A DNA stretch of 64,000 nt, taken from Telmatactis stephensoni (Eukaryota; Cnidaria; Anthozoa; Actiniaria; Isophelliidae). This document shows positions 24,301-36,500 of this stretch, in pieces (the stretch's first letter is position 1; every line of letters starts with the position of its first letter). The stretch is from the NCBI GenBank assembly GCA_029948255.1, contig JALIZF010001672.1, positions 248,001 to 312,000 of the forward strand, written 5' to 3'. The notes below the pieces were generated by a model that saw only the letters and a list, made by a program, of their open reading frames with translations, ran no database searches and was not told the DNA's origin. The position numbers and the translations under genes are program-made.

Positions 24301-27300
24301 CGAATTTCTGACTTAGGAAGTTCAGTGACCGTACACTTAAAGTGAAGCACTACACCAGGAGTAAAAGGCAACTCTTTGACCGTTGTTTCCTTGTTTTCTT
24401 GGGTCTTCTGTGTTGATGTAGGTGGTGCTGCCACTCCAGTATTACTATCCTGTTTGTCGGCGCAATCTTGTAGCTGCTTCTTGAGTTGCTGCATGGATTC
24501 TCTTTGAAGTTTTTTATATTCTTCCTTGAGTCGCATCCACTCTAGCCTGCAGAAACCATTAAAAGTAGTACTAATTCAGTGCTAACAATTTGTGGAATTC
24601 TATTTTCTCCAGCACGGCGAATACAGTGCCACGGCATCTGCCATCTTTCCCCGAATGCTTGCTATCTCCGCCAATTTTGCTTATCTTGAGAGATCTAGAT
24701 GTATCCTCAGGAATCCAAAGGTATAAATATACTGTCGCTAATACGCCTGGGTTTCCAAGGATGAAGATATTGCTGTTCTGGGGCCGGTTGTACGAAGGAT
24801 GAATAGCGCTATCCAGCGGATAAATCCTTATCCAGTGGATAAAATCTATACAAAATCTATATAGTGGATAACTCTTATCCGGTGGATAACTTTATCCAAC
24901 CTTCGTACAACCGGGCCCAGATTTAAGATGATAATACACTGGACCACTGTTAGTGCGAAATTCCTGCGTAAAAAGTACCGTAAAGCCCGCCGCACACGTT
25001 GAGAAACTGTGTGAGGAAACTGCCACCTGAGGCACTTTTCTCATCGTGTGCCCTTTTACCTGTTCCATGTTATGCCTCGCGTAGCCAGAAATGCAATGTC
25101 TGCGGCGAGAAATCGTCTGTGCTAAGTGCCTCGCGTGGCAGTTTCCTCACGGAGTTTCCTCACGGAGTTTCCTCACGTGTGCGACGGGCTTAACGTAACA
25201 TGGCGCGCGGCAATGGTTTTTAGTGCAACACTGTTGCGGCAAAACGTTACAGGATTTTGGACGATCTTGAAAAACTCACATTGCTGCCATCAATTTTTTT
25301 TACAGTCGCGCATGCCATGTTACACTAAACTCACTTTTTATGCAACAGTGATGCGCTAAACTAGTTCGTCTACAGACTACTAGTTCATCTACTCACTTTG
25401 GGATGACACGAAGTAATGGCAGCTTGGCTTCCTTTTTTTCTTTAACTTTGCGTTTCCGTTTCTTGTGTTTCTTCTTTCTACCTTCTTCTTGACTTTCGAT
25501 ATTCTCTGTATTTGAGTCGGACTCGGCTGATGTTTTCTGCTTTTTACTGGGTTCCCCTTCATCGTCAGACTCCTTTTTGGAATTGGGTACTTTTGTATCG
25601 CTTTGACTTTCATTGTCTTCGGATTTCCAGTGTACGTTCTTATCGTTCTTTTTGCGTTTTCGTGCTTTAGCTTCATCTAAACTCTCTGAAACTTCGCTTC
25701 TTGCGGCTTCATCAATCTTTGGATGACATTCTGGTAAGATCATGCGCTGCTTCTTCTTCGGCGAGTCTACGCTTCCTTCTTGGGAATCAGCAGAAGATTC
25801 ACTGGTCGTTCGGCGTCTCTTTCTATCAGCCTTGGCTAGTTTGTTTACAACTATCTACATCAGATTCACTGTGGGATCTTTTCCGTCGTTTTGGTTTTTG
25901 GTCTTCTTTTTGGCCGTTTTCTTTTTCTTCTGTTTCTTTGTGAAACGCCTGGTGTTATATAACAATTCTCAGATATTGAATGGAAATGATTTTTTGCTTC
26001 CATATCAGTCAAACTAATCTTTTAATTTTTTTTCTGGGTGCGTTTTCTTTTTCTTTTTTTCGGACCTTATCCATTCAGTAGCTACAGACGAGCCTTTTAT
26101 TTCAAACTCACCCTGCGTTTACATACAATAATCGTATATTAGAGCGATAACACTTAAACCGTGAAATAACTTAGTAACTAAATAGAGACAAATAGTAGCA
26201 AAACCCTTTGTTTTCTATTGTTTCATTAGTTACTATTTGTACTTTTTAGTAAGTACTTGTTTCACGGTTTTAGTGCTATCGCTCTAACTGAAAATGAACA
26301 TTTGAAGGCGATTTAATAAAAACTATTTTGGCAATGGTTTTAGTGCGCATATCGATGGTAAAAACGTATATTTTCATTGGGCCAAGTGCGAACGGCCACC
26401 AAAAAAACATTCCTAACACAAGTATGCAGGAAGAACAGTTACTTACTTTTACATGCAGTCACTAGCTTCTGCCTGAGTTTTCAAACTCTATGAAAGCAAA
26501 TCCTTTGATATCACAGGTATGCTTGAAGCGAGGTATGCTGTGTTGAATGAGACAACAATTTAAAGCATAATGCCATTTTAAAATTGGCTATTTTGAACTT
26601 CTCATTACCATTTTAGAAAGTACTACACACATCTAACCAAATATGATGACAAGCACTATCAGAATTGTTGTTAACTTGTCAGAAAGCAAAAGGGTATAAA
26701 GAGTAGGTGCCATATAATCAGCAAGGGGCAATGACAAGCAAGCAATGAGGCAGCCATGGCAAGATATCCACAGGTCAACCCTTAGCACGTCACAATGATT
26801 GTTTAGTGAAAAAAGACCATCAGTTTACCCCCACAGGATTTGGAAAGGATGGGGCAAATCAGGCAAAGCAAGCAATTAGTGAGCAAGGCAAGCAAAGACA
26901 CCACCACGACGAAGCAAACAAAGCAACTTGCAATGGGATACATTAGTTTAGATGTAAATGGGTGACAAAACAATGCTGACCAGCTTCCTGTACTCCCCGT
27001 AACTTTGATTAATGAATAATCTCATGAACTACTGGATTTTTATGCATGTGCATGCAATGATCATAGCAGTGGATATTACTACTTAAACACTAACCTGACA
27101 TATGTTACTTGTCCAAATTGTGAAAAGATCTTTCTTAACCAGTCATGATCGGTGTATGGTGGAAGATTTTCCTACAAAACATGAAAAGATTTAGACACAT
27201 GTTTCTATTTAGTGTACTTGTTAAAATCATTGACCCAAGTAGTCTTCAGTCATATTCAACAATACTGATTCAGCCACTTATTCATTCTTGCATTCATTCA

Positions 27301-29398
27301 TTTTCCCACTTTGATAAGACAAAAGCAAAGGGACAAATAATGCAATGTTTTTTAGTGACAAGTAATCAAAATATCATTACAACATAAACTGTCTCAGCAT
27401 CCACATTTTTGGCTTCAGGTAAAGGAGCAACTCGCTTGACCATCGTCTCCTCCTCATTCAACTGTAGAAAAAGAAAACATAAATATTGTGGTGCTACCTG
27501 CCACTATAGAACCATTCATCATCATCACCACCACCATCATCATCATATGCTAAGGAATGTATGGTAATCTGTTGTATTGTATAAAAAGAGTACATATATT
27601 ACCAGTATTTTGAGCATTGGCCTTCATTAAACTTTCACTCTGACAAAAGGCCAAGGCTAAAAACATCAGTAATGTGTGTAAGTACACACTTTATATGCTG
27701 TTACAGATTTCCATTGATCAACAGAGTATAATGCATCTTAATACACACATGCAGACCAAACTAATTCACTCTATTTTCCATTTGTATCATCACCATAATA
27801 CAATATTGCCAGACCTAGATGTCTATTAGCTGAGAGTATGAACCTATTTTCAAAAAAACATTGATGTTAGTCAATTCTGAATCTGAAATGCAACACGTTT
27901 TTGCTTCTGTGTTTCCTGACTAAAATACAGAAAAGTACAATTCTAACTTGAAACTCATAACTTATATTCCAACCATTACAACAAACTAGTACATCACACA
28001 GCTTTGAATATATCAAAATTTGAAACTAGTTATGCAATCTCAGATCTCAGATTCAGATCTCCAACCTTCAACATTTTTTCAAATAGGTGTATACTGATAT
28101 AAGTGTACAGGCTTCTACAAAACTACTGGTTGTACTCAATAAAGATGACCAACAAACCTGAAGAAGCTCTGAAGATTTCATTGCCTTGATCACTAATCCA
28201 ATATCATCTGTCATCTGCTTCATTCGGTTAAAATCTGCAATTGTCTTGATCTGTATATCTGAGACAAAGAATATCAGAGTAGAATATCACGCAAACAAGA
28301 GGTACTGAGAATGAGTGAACCATTGCAGGTAGATATGAATCTCTTTATTCTTACATCCATCTGGATTTTTGACAATTTCTTGTTTTAAAAATCTATCTTT
28401 CTGTAAATTAGAATCGCTGAAGTAAAATTCAATCTGAAAAGAAAAATGAAATAACATTATAATAATTGTGCACTAAATTACCACATCTTCAATAGATTTC
28501 AGAAGGATATACAGTGATATCACACATGCGTTGATAAAAATGATATCACTACTGGGAAGATTGGGTATATCAATTACAGTATCATTTTGTTATCATTTGA
28601 TATATCAAGGGCGGATCCAAGGGGAGGGTTTAAGGGGTTGCAACTCCCACCATGAAAATGAAAAAATGATGGTCAACTAGAATTAGGCTCTATTTTTTGC
28701 TTTCACTGCCATCATACAACCCCCTGTTTGGGATGCGCATACATAATCCTACATCCGCCCCTGTATATGTACCACTTTATCATATGCCCCATATCTCCCT
28801 GCTCACGCACATCTCAAGAAGACCTTCAAAAAAGATGACGTAATCAGGGCCATACGGTTTTGTTTGAGTGGGCCGTAAAAACCTGTACGGCCCTGCTTGT
28901 TTCCATGCACTATATTTCTATTTGTATTTTAGAGCTTTTTAGCACTTTTTATAACAGAAAAACCAGGTCATATGATAAAATGCTTATTGACTGAGTTAGG
29001 TTGGGTTGGATGGGAAAATGTTTGATACTCAATTGCAATCACCCCACCCCCCTCCTCAAGTTATTCTCTCACCTCAACAAAGTCACACGAGATTAGCATG
29101 TTCAAAGATAAAGATAACCTGAGTATCAAACCTTTGGGGGATGGGGAGAGGGCCTTATACTCCTTTCCTCTCTTCTCCCAAACCCTTCCCCCTCCCTCAA
29201 GGATCTGATACTCATCCACATTTGACCCAATTTCTTCCATAAAAATCCCTTTTCAACGTGACTTACCTGTTCTTTGAGCTGTGATACTAGTTTCTTAGTT
29301 CTCTTTCTGTGCTTCTTTATCTGTGAGCTGTCATTTTCATGCTCCTTGTCATCTTGTACATTTCTAGTTTGCCTCTTTGCGTTACTTCCACTACCCAT
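21338..29398 (-). CDS. LARP7: LARP7: La-related protein 7, with frame breaks
   Basis: Exons in order: 29267-29398, 28355-28433, 28158-28258, 27381-27461, 27095-27171, 26453-26537, 25397-25948, 24300-24546, 23623-23682, 23010-23106, 22192-22283, 21338-21406. Start is ATG 29398. The La motif starts at about residue 45 (IEFYFSDSNLQKDRFL, then NPDGYIQI and FNRMKQ). RRM1 has TVYVENLPP and DIKGFAFIEFE. A lysine-rich linker follows, then LRVIPKLEWMRLKEEY, an xRRM and EREYWRKI, KREKKRGTEK, ending SHIRFDDE; human LARP7 ends with a similar KHIRF motif. Family knowledge: binds the 3' U-tail of 7SK RNA and keeps P-TEFb in the 7SK particle, in the nucleus. Two exons (26453-26537 and 25397-25948) need a one-base skip to stay open, and the short exon expected between them (about 26010-26117, lysine-rich) could not be joined in frame. 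The gene may be intact with sequence errors, or damaged. Other exons are clean. Confidence 0.9.
21513..21777. repeat. Foldback MITE, family C, copy 1 (left end missing)
   Basis: Arms TATTGATGTCTGTGCGATGT and its complement around GAGAGCCTTGCGCGCG. The right outer end TATTATGGTCTCTTG is present, but its partner on the left is absent. In the last LARP7 intron. Fuller copies are at 37281-37570 and 61419-61695. Confidence 0.85.
22010..22081 (+). repeat. Retroelement tail with (ATTC)n end
   Basis: Reads TGTCAATAAAGTCATTCATT and continues in ATTC repeats, in a LARP7 intron. Confidence 0.45.
22306..22644. repeat. Foldback element in LARP7 intron
   Basis: The left arm has GGCCATTTGCA, CACGTGACC and CCGTCAAAATGAACGCC; the right arm has the complements GGCGTTCATTTTGACGG-like and GGTCACGTGA, ending TGCAAATGGCC. 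About 340 bp. Confidence 0.75.
23170..23191. repeat. Poly-G tract, 22 bases
   Basis: Homopolymer in the LARP7 intron between the exons at 23010-23106 and 23623-23682. Confidence 0.95.
23253..23421. repeat. Short inverted-repeat element
   Basis: Starts AGCCGCATCTACACGAGC and ends TAGATGCGGCTTAA, with inner TTTTTCTTTGTCAAGG mirrored near the start. MITE-like. Confidence 0.55.
23936..24225. repeat. MITE family D, copy 1
   Basis: Contains TTTCGGAAAACTCGGTCTT, TTTCGGTTCTTTCGGTAGAC and GACAAATAGT-like (complement) blocks, shared with 47375-47540 and 51585-51780. In the LARP7 intron 23683-24299. Confidence 0.7.
24781..24919. repeat. Foldback MITE, family E
   Basis: Ends GGGCCGGTTGTACGAAGG and CCTTCGTACAACCGGGCCC are inverted; the inside repeats TTATCC and GGATAA motifs. 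Weaker relatives appear near 35015-35115 and 44212-44335. Confidence 0.85.
24981..25192. repeat. Inverted-repeat element in LARP7 intron
   Basis: Left AAGCCCGCCGCACACGTTGA, right complement near GTGTGCGACGGGCTTAA. A short direct repeat CACGGAGTTTCCT lies near 25148-25175. Confidence 0.75.
26137..26288. mobile_element. MITE with about 30-bp inverted ends
   Basis: Ends TTAGAGCGATAACACTTAAA and its near-complement GTGCTATCGCTCTAA, plus inner AACCGTGAAA and TTTCACGGTT. About 150 bp. It lies between the two damaged LARP7 exons. Confidence 0.8.
28606..28767. repeat. MITE with GGGCGGATCC ends
   Basis: Left AAGGGCGGATCCAAGGGG and right TACATCCGCCCCTG are inverted; mirrored inner GGGGTTGCA and ACAACCCCC. 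In LARP7 intron 1. Confidence 0.6.
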
Positions 29399-29872
29399 TC
29401 TCAATTACACACACACAGACCGCACACAGACGAAAAAATACAGAAATAACTGTGAAATAATCCTAAGTAGCGCGAAAATTAAGTAATTATTTGGAATCAA
29501 AAACCATACGTGACATTGGTGAAATAAACAACGTGGAAAACACAAACTTTGCAGCCTGGCCTATTGCTGAGTAACCCAGCCTTGCACCACCAATATTAAA
29601 AATGCATCAAATTATAAATTTTTTAGATAAACTACAAAAAGTATTACATTATATTAGCCTGCTTTACAGATTTTGCCTATTTTTCCAAACTGTTACATGC
29701 ATTCTGTATTTCTGTATTTGCCCCTGAGCCACTTCCGGTATCGAATGTCTTGTCACGTGACTTGGCTGATTCCTTTCAAGGTCTGATGTTCTTCCACACA
29801 AGAAGCTCTGTGTTGTAGAAATTGAGTAGTATTTGATTAAGACTGAAAGTCTGAATTATTTTTCTGCTATAA
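29399..29872. promoter_or_regulatory. Bidirectional promoter of LARP7 and Rab11
   Basis: A 474-bp gap between divergent start codons. It holds a CACGTG E-box (TTGTCACGTGACTTGG, about 29751-29766). No TATA box is obvious. Confidence 0.6.
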
Positions 29873-32800
29873 ATGGCTGGAGGGAGGTACGACCACTACG
29901 ACTACCTGTACAAAATCGTTCTTATTGGCGATTCTGGGGTCGGGAAGTCGTCTTTACTATCGCGGTTTACGAGGAACGAGTTTGATTTGGAGTCCAAGTC
30001 CACGATAGGTGTGGAATTTGCTACACGAAGCATTCAAGTTGACGGCAAAGTTATTAAAGCACAGGTTAGTGCACTGTTATCTCAATATACATGCGTTATG
30101 TATCTTAACTGTCAATAAAGATGTATGGTTTTAATAGTTCTAGTTTGCTGGCTTCGTGTATTGGAATTTGGTATTCAAAAGTTCGTGACTAGAAAATATT
30201 GAGCTCGTACACAGTTCGCTGGTCTCAAAACAGCTGTCTTTATTCAAAGAAAGAATCACGTCTTTTAAACTAATTGCTTTTTTATGTTTCCTACGCTGTA
30301 CGTAAAATACCACGACAGAGAGAGGCTTTGTGTCAAAGAGTTTGTTTTCCCAAATATGACATCTTTTGACATCACTCTTGCGGTTTGACATGTTTGAACA
30401 TTGCCTGATTGCAAAGGGTTGCAGAACTAATCATTTTGAGCTTGAATAATTTCGAGTTTTGTCGGGCCTTCACTGCTTAAAACTAATCGCGAAGCGAAAC
30501 ACGCGACCACTGGCTATAAACACAGTGAAGCTATGTAAACGAAGCTATGGTCACAAGTTTAGAGTTTAGAATACAATACAAGAATCTGTGTAAGAGGATT
30601 ATTGTGTCCAGCTTCAAGTTGAATTAAAAATCTAATCATGAATGTTCAACTTAAGCACCTTCTATATTAGCATAATGTATAAATTGGATTCTCCAGCAAT
30701 GCAGTAAAAACACAACACAACACAAATGAGAACGTCTGATATTTTTTAAAGCCTTCTAGACTTGGTGTTTGCTAACAAACGAATTGTAATGCTAATGTGC
30801 CAACCATTTTCACAATAGCTTTTCCCAAGTTGCTTTGAAAAAATAGCCAATCGCTCTTTGGTTGGCACATGAATGATAAAGGCTTATATCACACCTGAGT
30901 ATTGCTATTGGGTAGCTTGTCGGGTGATGACAGTACAAAAAGAAGTATTACATTTATAATACAGTAGGTCAAATATAATTATTATTGGCCCAAACAAGAG
31001 GATTGTTGGCATATTAGAGATTTATTTGCCAGACTGAGTTGGTTAATCTTTGGGGTTTGATTTTTGGCCCAGAACTGACACTCAAGGTCTTAAAATAATT
31101 GAAGGGCTCCCTATGAAAATGGCCTAAGTGATTTTTTTCAAGGGTATAAAATGATATCAATTAACTTTCCTATGCTGACAAATCAATGTCTGGACATCCA
31201 TCAAAATTAAAAGTCATTTAGGTCGTTTTCACAGAGAACCCTTCAATTGAGAAAGTGCTGCCTTTGTAATTCTGCAAATGGTTAGACCTTCAAGTCTTCT
31301 CAGGATGTTAAACCATTGGCAGGAGGTTTAGAGAAATTAAGCATTCAAAATTAGAAAATGCAAATGAGATGACGTCAACTCAGGAATTCGATGCCTTATT
31401 TTCTTTCAAATTGTCAAACAGGTGCATAAGAGTTAAGGAGTAAATATGTCCATAGTGTGTAGTTTAGCACAGAAAACCTTTTCCAAAAGGTAAAAATGTA
31501 ATAATTGCTTATAGTCATGTTTTGTATATTTAATAATTCCTGGGTTGATGTCATCTCATTTGCATTTTTTCATTTTGAATGCTTAATTTCTCTGAAGGGA
31601 AATGTATATATCAGGAAATATTTAACAAGGCAGATTTTCTATTCACAAAGAAATGATTTGTGAAGTTCCTGGCTAGGGGTGATAGGGACTTTAAGGGCTG
31701 GCACCAGGCAAATTGATGGGCTGTGGAGATGACTTTGGTGGGTTTTGCCAGGCTGCCTTCAACAACTATGGCAACATGGAAGAGTTAAATACCAAGAACC
31801 GAGGCTTTTAGTTGTATACATAAAAGCTGAGGTTTGAGGTATTTAACTGTCTTATTATATGATTGAGGAGGGTTTCACACAAAAGCAATTCCAAAAGACA
31901 CTCACTGATTAGATCATTGTTACCGAATTCCCAGAAGGAAACCTTAAATAATTGTTTTTCAATTCTATTCAGGGCAACACTAACGAACTTCATGATAACA
32001 TACAAAACGGTTTTTTTGTTGAGAAGATTCCATCAGTTAGCTCAGTAGTATAGTGGTTAAAAGGGGGTATAGGAGTGCAGAAGGTCTCAGGTTTGAATCC
32101 CAGTCATTTATCAAATACATTTTTCCACCAAAATCGCTACTTAGTATATTTCTAAGAAAATTTCTAAGTCTTGGTGTCCACACATAGATGACCTAAGGAA
32201 GTATAGAACGAAATTATAAATTCAAGTGATGTATCTAGAAAAACCTGGGAATTATAAATTCAAGTGATTTATCTAGATAAATCCTGGGGAAGATCAAACC
32301 CTTGAATTCATAATGACTGGGAATATAAGTGATATAAAGCCCCATGAATAACAAAAAAATGCAACTCAATCATATTATAACTCTATTTCTTGTACGTACT
32401 GTGGTCACAGCCTCATGACCACCCCCCCCCCCCCCCCCACCCCAATTTCAAATCTTAATGAACCCCCATTCACACAGGGGCATTCCAGTACTGAGGTTAG
32501 CAATGAAAACTACTGGTAAATTTGTTTTTTGTGTGTTTTGTGTGTTTTTCTTCTTTTACAAATACAGAAAACTTAAAGAGAAAAGTTTTAAATTTTTTAC
32601 AAGAAATTGCTTTATATATTATTACATACATAAATATTTTAGAAAGTAGAACTAGAAAAGGAGAGAGGGCAACATATAGTTATTAAATTAGTGCCCTTTG
32701 TAAAGTTATATATGAGAAAAAAGGAAATATTATTACTAAATGATTAAATAATAACTCATACAAAAGGAAGAAAAACGGCGTGAGATGCTAGAAAATATAA

Positions 32801-33509
32801 GATACAATAAGTAAAGATGTAAATTCAAGATATATACTGGTAAATGAGACCTTAAAATCATGTATTATAACCAGCAGTAGGAGCTACTTGTTGGTTACAC
32901 TCAAATATTTCAAACTCTGGCTGTAGTAATGGGGTGGCCATATTACATCTATCAGGATAGCCAGAAACAAGGGTTTCACTGTATACAGATCTCTTGATAG
33001 ATATTAAGATAATTAATAACAATCTTTGTATTGGAAGGGGCCAAGACTAATCTGTTATTTTGATTTAGGTGTGGGACACAGCTGGGCAAGAGAGATATCG
33101 TGCTATCACTAGTGCATACTACAGAGGAGCTGTTGGTGCTGTACTTGTTTATGATTTAACAAAACAGAAAACATTTCAAGATGTAGAAAGATGGCTAATG
33201 GAAGTAAGAGAGCATGCTGATCCTTCCATTGTGGTAATGCTTGTTGGCAATAAATGCGACTTGAAACACTTAAGGGCAATTGTTACAGAGGATGCCAAAA
33301 AGTTTGCAGAAGAGAATAGTTTATCATTTATTGAAGCTTCTGCTCTTGATGCTACCAATGTTGAAGAGGCATTTCAGCAAACAATATCAAAGGTTCACCA
33401 TGTTCAATTAGCAAAGATGAAGAAAGAGCTAGACCAGAAAGGTCCAACCAGCAATACTGGAAATAGCAGCAGAGCACAAAACAGTAATGTTGACCTAAAT
33501 CCAAGATAG
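29873..33509 (+). CDS. RAB11: Rab11-type small GTPase, C-terminus shifted out of frame
   Basis: Two exons: 29873-30064 (64 aa) and 33069-33509, phase-0 join, 210 aa as read. P-loop GDSGVGKS is at residues 19-26, switch I contains STIGVEF, and switch II is [19 protein letters not shown] (66-84), diagnostic of Rab11/Rab25. NKCD is at 125-128 and SALD at 155-158. Family knowledge: recycling-endosome traffic, anchored by geranylgeranyl groups on C-terminal cysteines. The open frame ends NVDLNPR and TAG with no cysteine. One base over, the sequence at 33502-33540 codes [12 protein letters not shown] and TAA, a normal Rab tail. So the annotated end is probably a one-base sequence error or a real frameshift. 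Poly(A) signals AATAAA lie at 33653 and 33663. Confidence 0.95.
30065..33068. other. Rab11 intron
   Basis: A 3-kb intron, AT-rich. It holds a SINE-like tRNA motif at about 32030-32110 and a 17-base C tract at 32422-32438. No further exon recognised. Confidence 0.7.
32030..32110 (+). repeat. tRNA-derived SINE-like head
   Basis: Box A-like TTAGCTCAGTAGTATAGTGG and box B-like GGTTTGAATCC at pol III spacing. It has no tRNA fold or anticodon that I can support, so SINE or degenerate tRNA. Confidence 0.5.
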
Positions 33510-33540
33510 TTCCTCAAAAAATTGCTGCGTCATCTTGTAA

Positions 33541-36500
33541 TATCTAATATTCACAAATTATGGATATAAAAGTATCATTAGTTTAGGTTGCAGAGGTTAT
33601 TTTTTAATTCACCCACTAATAATTGACACAAATAATCTCTATTTTTATCTTGAATAAACCAAAATAAACTATTAACTGATTTTTCATTCAAAAAACTCAA
33701 GAATTTCAAATGTTTTAGTGATCAGTAAAAAATCAAGCTAATAAGTTTAAAAGTTTGTGAGAAAAACAGGTGATCATGTTAATTAAATATTGAATAAATA
33801 ATCATGAGATAGTCAAACAAGGAGTCCTGTTGGTCCACGTTATTGTTAATGCTGTCTGGCCTTTGTATGAATATTTCACCTGAAATACCTCAAGAGAAGT
33901 GTTCTATTAATATGGAGACGACTCGGGCACTCTATCAGTTTATTAGCAGTTTTCTTGCAGATGTTTGAAGTTACCATTAGAAATACAGTACAAATAAACT
34001 AGCCATTATAGTGACGTGTTATGTACTAAGGATTTTCTACAAGCCAACACTTTATCCACTCAAGCTTTGAACAAGTTTCTTCAAAGGGTGAACATGGAAG
34101 AGGCTTGTGGTTCTCCTTCCACAAAATAATGATCAAGATCCATTCAACACTTGACAGGGAATGTCAGGGATATTCTCAGTTTGAGTGTATAAAGGACAAT
34201 AGAGCCTCATTGCTCATCATTGATTGTATGTTCTCCCTATAACCTCCTTTGTAACATCCTTCTGTAAGTCTGGTTCACAATAGAGATACAAGCAGAAGTG
34301 CTAGCAATATAATTATGCAGACTCAGTATTGCATTTATCACAGAGTGAAAAAGACAAGCACTGTTAATGGGCAGCACATCACTGAAGCCTGATTTACATA
34401 TTAAGCTTATTATGGCATATTGGCACCACTTGTTTCTTGGCAAGTAGACCAATTATTTTTGGGTATGGCACCCCTATAAAGCCAACAAATTTGTGTTTAG
34501 ACAATTATAATTGTGGATGCTGTGCCCCCCCCGGGCTGTGGGCACCCAGAATAAGGGGATCTGTGCCATAAAAAGGTTGTCAAGGAAATCAGGTTGTATG
34601 CATATGTATTTGCACTCTAATATACTTGTGTGAAGCAGGCTTAACAGTTTTGACTCTTGGTTACAAGTTTTCAAGTCTGTTTCACAGTTATGATGCAACC
34701 AACAGGTAGACATTAGCAATTTGTTTTATATTGCATATTACATCACCAGTGTGCATGAGTACACCACAAGGGCTATAGATTTACAAATGATGTAAACAAA
34801 GCTCAATAATATTAAAATGCAAATTGTTTTATTGATTTATTCAATTTTTATATTACTTTAATTACACTTTGTGTAAGTAGAATTTTTATCTCCATTCTTA
34901 AATTGTCAAAATATTGATCAAAAATATTAAAAGATGTGCATGCAATGTTAGCCTGAGAAAATAGCCACCCTTTCACTAGCTCCCTTTGGTCACAAAAGAG
35001 AGATGCATCAGGCCCTAGTTGCACAAAGAGTGGATAGATATCTGTTGGCTAAATCCTTATCAAGTAAATATATTGGATAGCATACGGCATTGTTTCATTT
35101 ACTGGAAGAGCATTTATCCAACAGATAGCATTATCTGCCTTTCTTGACCTGAACATCAAAGCCAAAAACTTCATATCATGAACAAATTTTCCTTGAAAAG
35201 TTTTTTTGTCATCTACACAAGCAAGTTTTCCTTGAAGAGGACAAAACTTGCTCAAATAGAGGCGGCTTTAATGATGGACTGTGCTACCTAAATCTGGGCA
35301 GTGATTCTGGCTTAAGATATTAAGAAATTTACAAGTATATACCTGTTTCAAGAAACGTGGACAGTCTGAGATCTGAATCTGAATGAGGTGGAAGAAATAT
35401 GTTGGTGCGAACTTAGATTAAATTACAATATAAAGTGATATGAGTATGAATAGATGGCATTACACCTATATAAAAAATAAAGACTCATTCTCACAATTAT
35501 ATTTGGTCTCAGATTCAGATTCAGATCTTCGGCCATCTATGTTTTTTGAAACAGGCATATTAAACCTTAAAGACCGATATTGCAATGTGTAAATGATCAT
35601 GAAATGCAACAGGGTGTCTTCGTTAATGATGCAGTTTATTAATTTTGTTATGGTGGCATAGTTGGCCGAGTAGCTATTCACCTCTTTGGATCATACACAA
35701 ACTGAGTTTGTTTGATATGTTGTTCTCTACCATGTCAGGAGGGTTTTCCTCCATTTTTTCCTCCAACAAAAATGTGGATATACTGGAAAGATGATGATGA
35801 CGATTCAATATTGGGCTCTATTGCCCTCTTTTGCAGGGAACAGGTAAGATGGTAAAAGGGTAGCAGGCTAATCAGATGTTGATTATCTAATCTAATGATA
35901 TGCCATTACTCTTTGTTACTTCCACAGAGAAGGAGTGTCACTAATACAATATTTACAATGGAATGAATTCATTCTTCAAAATACTAGATGCTTGGATTAA
36001 GTCATTGTTGTATTGAAAGTGTTACTTTAGAATAATAGAACATTGGAAAAACCTAATAATTGATTTTATTTTAATTTTCAGAATACAGACCTACTTGAGA
36101 CTATACATTGATAAATAAGCTACAGTTGAAATAGCCTACATTAGACTAATACATAATAATACAAGACTATAAGTTACATTCTTTAAAAATAACTTTAAAA
36201 TGCTAGAATTTTATAAGCAGAATGAAGAAACTGAAACTGTACATACTAAAATCTAAAAAAAAAATGATTTTGCATTAGTAACAAATGTATGCTTCTTTGA
36301 GTGTGAAATAAAGACTTGGAAAAATCCAAGCTCCCAGCACTCTTGGTACTCTTGAGTTTTCATACTTTTTTGTGGGTTTACTAACTACTCAGCAACTCAA
36401 CTGTAACTCAAATTCATTCAGTAAAAACTGCTTGTCACATAGTAACCCATTTCGTTTGTTAACATGTTGCAATGACTTCATACTTTCTCTGTTGCATGCA

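Noticed and set aside
32030..32110. A true tRNA gene
   Set aside because: Box A and B are present, but I cannot fold a cloverleaf with an anticodon; a SINE head is more likely.
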